Below are positions 5,561-6,281 of a stretch of DNA of 6,281 nucleotides, piece by piece. Below the pieces are notes generated by a model, which had not been told where the DNA came from, ran no database searches, and saw only the letters and a list, made by a program, of their open reading frames with translations. The position numbers and the translations under genes are program-made. Position 1 is the stretch's first letter. The number at the start of each line of letters is the position of its first letter. The stretch comes from Amnimonas aquatica (lineage in GTDB: Bacteria; Pseudomonadota; Gammaproteobacteria; Pseudomonadales; Moraxellaceae): positions 1 through 6,281 of the forward strand of contig NZ_PTQZ01000099.1 in NCBI RefSeq assembly GCF_002943415.1, written 5' to 3'.

Positions 5561-6281
5561 GCGCCGCGCACACACGATGCGCACCAGGCTGACCCCCGGG
5601 CGCCGGCAGTCCGGCAGGCTGTCGGCGAAGGCGCGCGGGTCGAGCAGCTCCGGCGCGTCGAAGCCGGCGGCGCGCAGGGCGGCCAGCGCCTCCTGCTGGC
5701 TGCGGAAATGCAGATGCACCTTGCCGCCCACAAAGGTCGACAGCATGCGCATGAACATGCGCGAGGCCAGCGTGGCGCCGCCGCTGTCGAGGTGCAGGTC
5801 GGACAGGTAGAGCCCGTTCGGGAAGCGCGCCAGCGCGCGGCCGAAACGGGCCCACATGGCGACCACGGTGTCGGTGTCGAAATAGTTGATCAGGCCTTCG
5901 GTGATCAGCGCCGTGCCCTGCGTGGGGTCGAGTCCGGCCACCAGCGCCTGCAGGCTGCCGGGACCGTCATCAAGCAGTGCGTTGAGGTCGACGACCGTGT
6001 GCTGCTCGCTGTCCAGTCCGGCATTGACCAGCAGATCGCGCTTGCGCTGCGCCATGCCCGGCAGGTCGGCCTCGATGTAGCGGATGCGCCGGCCATGGCG
6101 CTCCGCGAAGCGCCATCCGCGCGGTGACAGGCCGGCGGCGACCTCGATCACCTGGGTGATTTCTCCGCTGCTGATGGCGCGCTCCAGCTGCAGGTCGATG
6201 AGCCGGTGGCGGGCGAGCAGGATGTTGTCCATGCTCGGCCGGCCCAGCCGGTGCGCGACCAGGTGCGGCAGGCGCAGCCCG
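5552..6281 (-). CDS. Class I SAM-dependent methyltransferase, leucine carboxyl methyltransferase (LCM)-like, 5' end outside window
   Basis: The frame is open to the right edge, giving 242 visible residues. The internal ATG at 6232 would give 226 residues but is probably not the start. The 16 residues before it (GLRLPHLVAHRLGRPS) continue naturally into SMDNILLARHRLID, a segment that in relatives I recall lies well inside the protein. Numbered from that ATG, the SAM-binding motif I is EVAAGLSPRG (30-39), followed by YIEADLP (52-58) for the ribose-binding acidic residue and ALITEGLINYF (108-118), typical of the LCM/PPM1 fold. The C-terminal half contains a beta strand-rich end (GVSLVRIVCARR). 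Bacterial members methylate diverse or unknown small molecules and proteins, so no substrate is given. The gene converges on the MFS transporter and its promoter is outside the window. Confidence 0.82.
   Translation of the reverse strand, partial: GLRLPHLVAHRLGRPSMDNILLARHRLIDLQLERAISSGEITQVIEVAAGLSPRGWRFAERHGRRIRYIEADLPGMAQRKRDLLVNAGLDSEQHTVVDLNALLDDGPGSLQALVAGLDPTQGTALITEGLINYFDTDTVVAMWARFGRALARFPNGLYLSDLHLDSGGATLASRMFMRMLSTFVGGKVHLHFRSQQEALAALRAAGFDAPELLDPRAFADSLPDCRRPGVSLVRIVCARRGG

Noticed and set aside
5938..5945. CCACCAGC, the complement of the E. coli Chi octamer
   Set aside because: A single GC-rich octamer inside a gene is expected by chance, and Chi sequence differs between bacterial groups.
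1..6281. A novel defence system, mobile element, CRISPR array or biosynthetic cluster
   Set aside because: All substantial coding capacity is accounted for by conserved housekeeping or common families with uniform composition. No gap exceeds 300 bp, and no repeats of CRISPR type, transposase motifs or toxin-antitoxin-like small genes were seen.

Overview
This is an ordinary, densely packed chromosomal segment from a high-GC (roughly two-thirds G+C by eye) gammaproteobacterium. The gene order supports this. A Smr-domain gene divergent from prmB, with prmB followed by aroC, matches what I recall of the E. coli smrB / prmB-aroC neighbourhood. The wider set folE, prmB, aroC and a major-facilitator gene matches what I recall of Pseudomonas. 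I cannot name a genus; Pseudomonas-, Xanthomonas- or Chromatiales-like lineages all fit. I see no transposase, phage gene, CRISPR array, tRNA or rRNA, and no stretch of clearly foreign composition.

Layout. The window opens inside the 3' half of a DMT/EamA membrane transporter on the + strand (to 497). Convergent to it is a - strand pair: a Smr-domain gene (1892 to 1191) followed by folE, GTP cyclohydrolase I (1072 to 518). From a 238-bp divergent intergenic region, prmB (2131-3087, GTG start) and aroC (3144-4259) run on the + strand, followed by an HcaT-like major-facilitator transporter (4333-5496). A leucine-carboxyl-methyltransferase-like SAM enzyme (5552 to beyond 6281) converges on the transporter from the - strand and is cut by the right edge.

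How the genes relate. PrmB methylates ribosomal protein L3. Smr-domain nucleases of the SmrB type act on mRNA at collided ribosomes, so the divergent pair has a translation theme. FolE makes the pterin half of folate. AroC makes chorismate, the precursor of aromatic amino acids, of the p-aminobenzoate half of folate and of ubiquinone. The transporters and the last methyltransferase have no substrate I can assign.

The most interesting signals are non-coding. There is a perfect 15-bp inverted repeat in the smr/prmB divergent region. A 7-bp hairpin lies between a strong AGGAGG and the likely ATG of the MFS gene and, if folded, would bring the two to normal spacing. Two alternative 8-bp pairings could occlude the prmB ribosome-binding site. 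The Smr gene has a consensus TATAAT promoter. I found no convincing evidence of a previously undescribed system.
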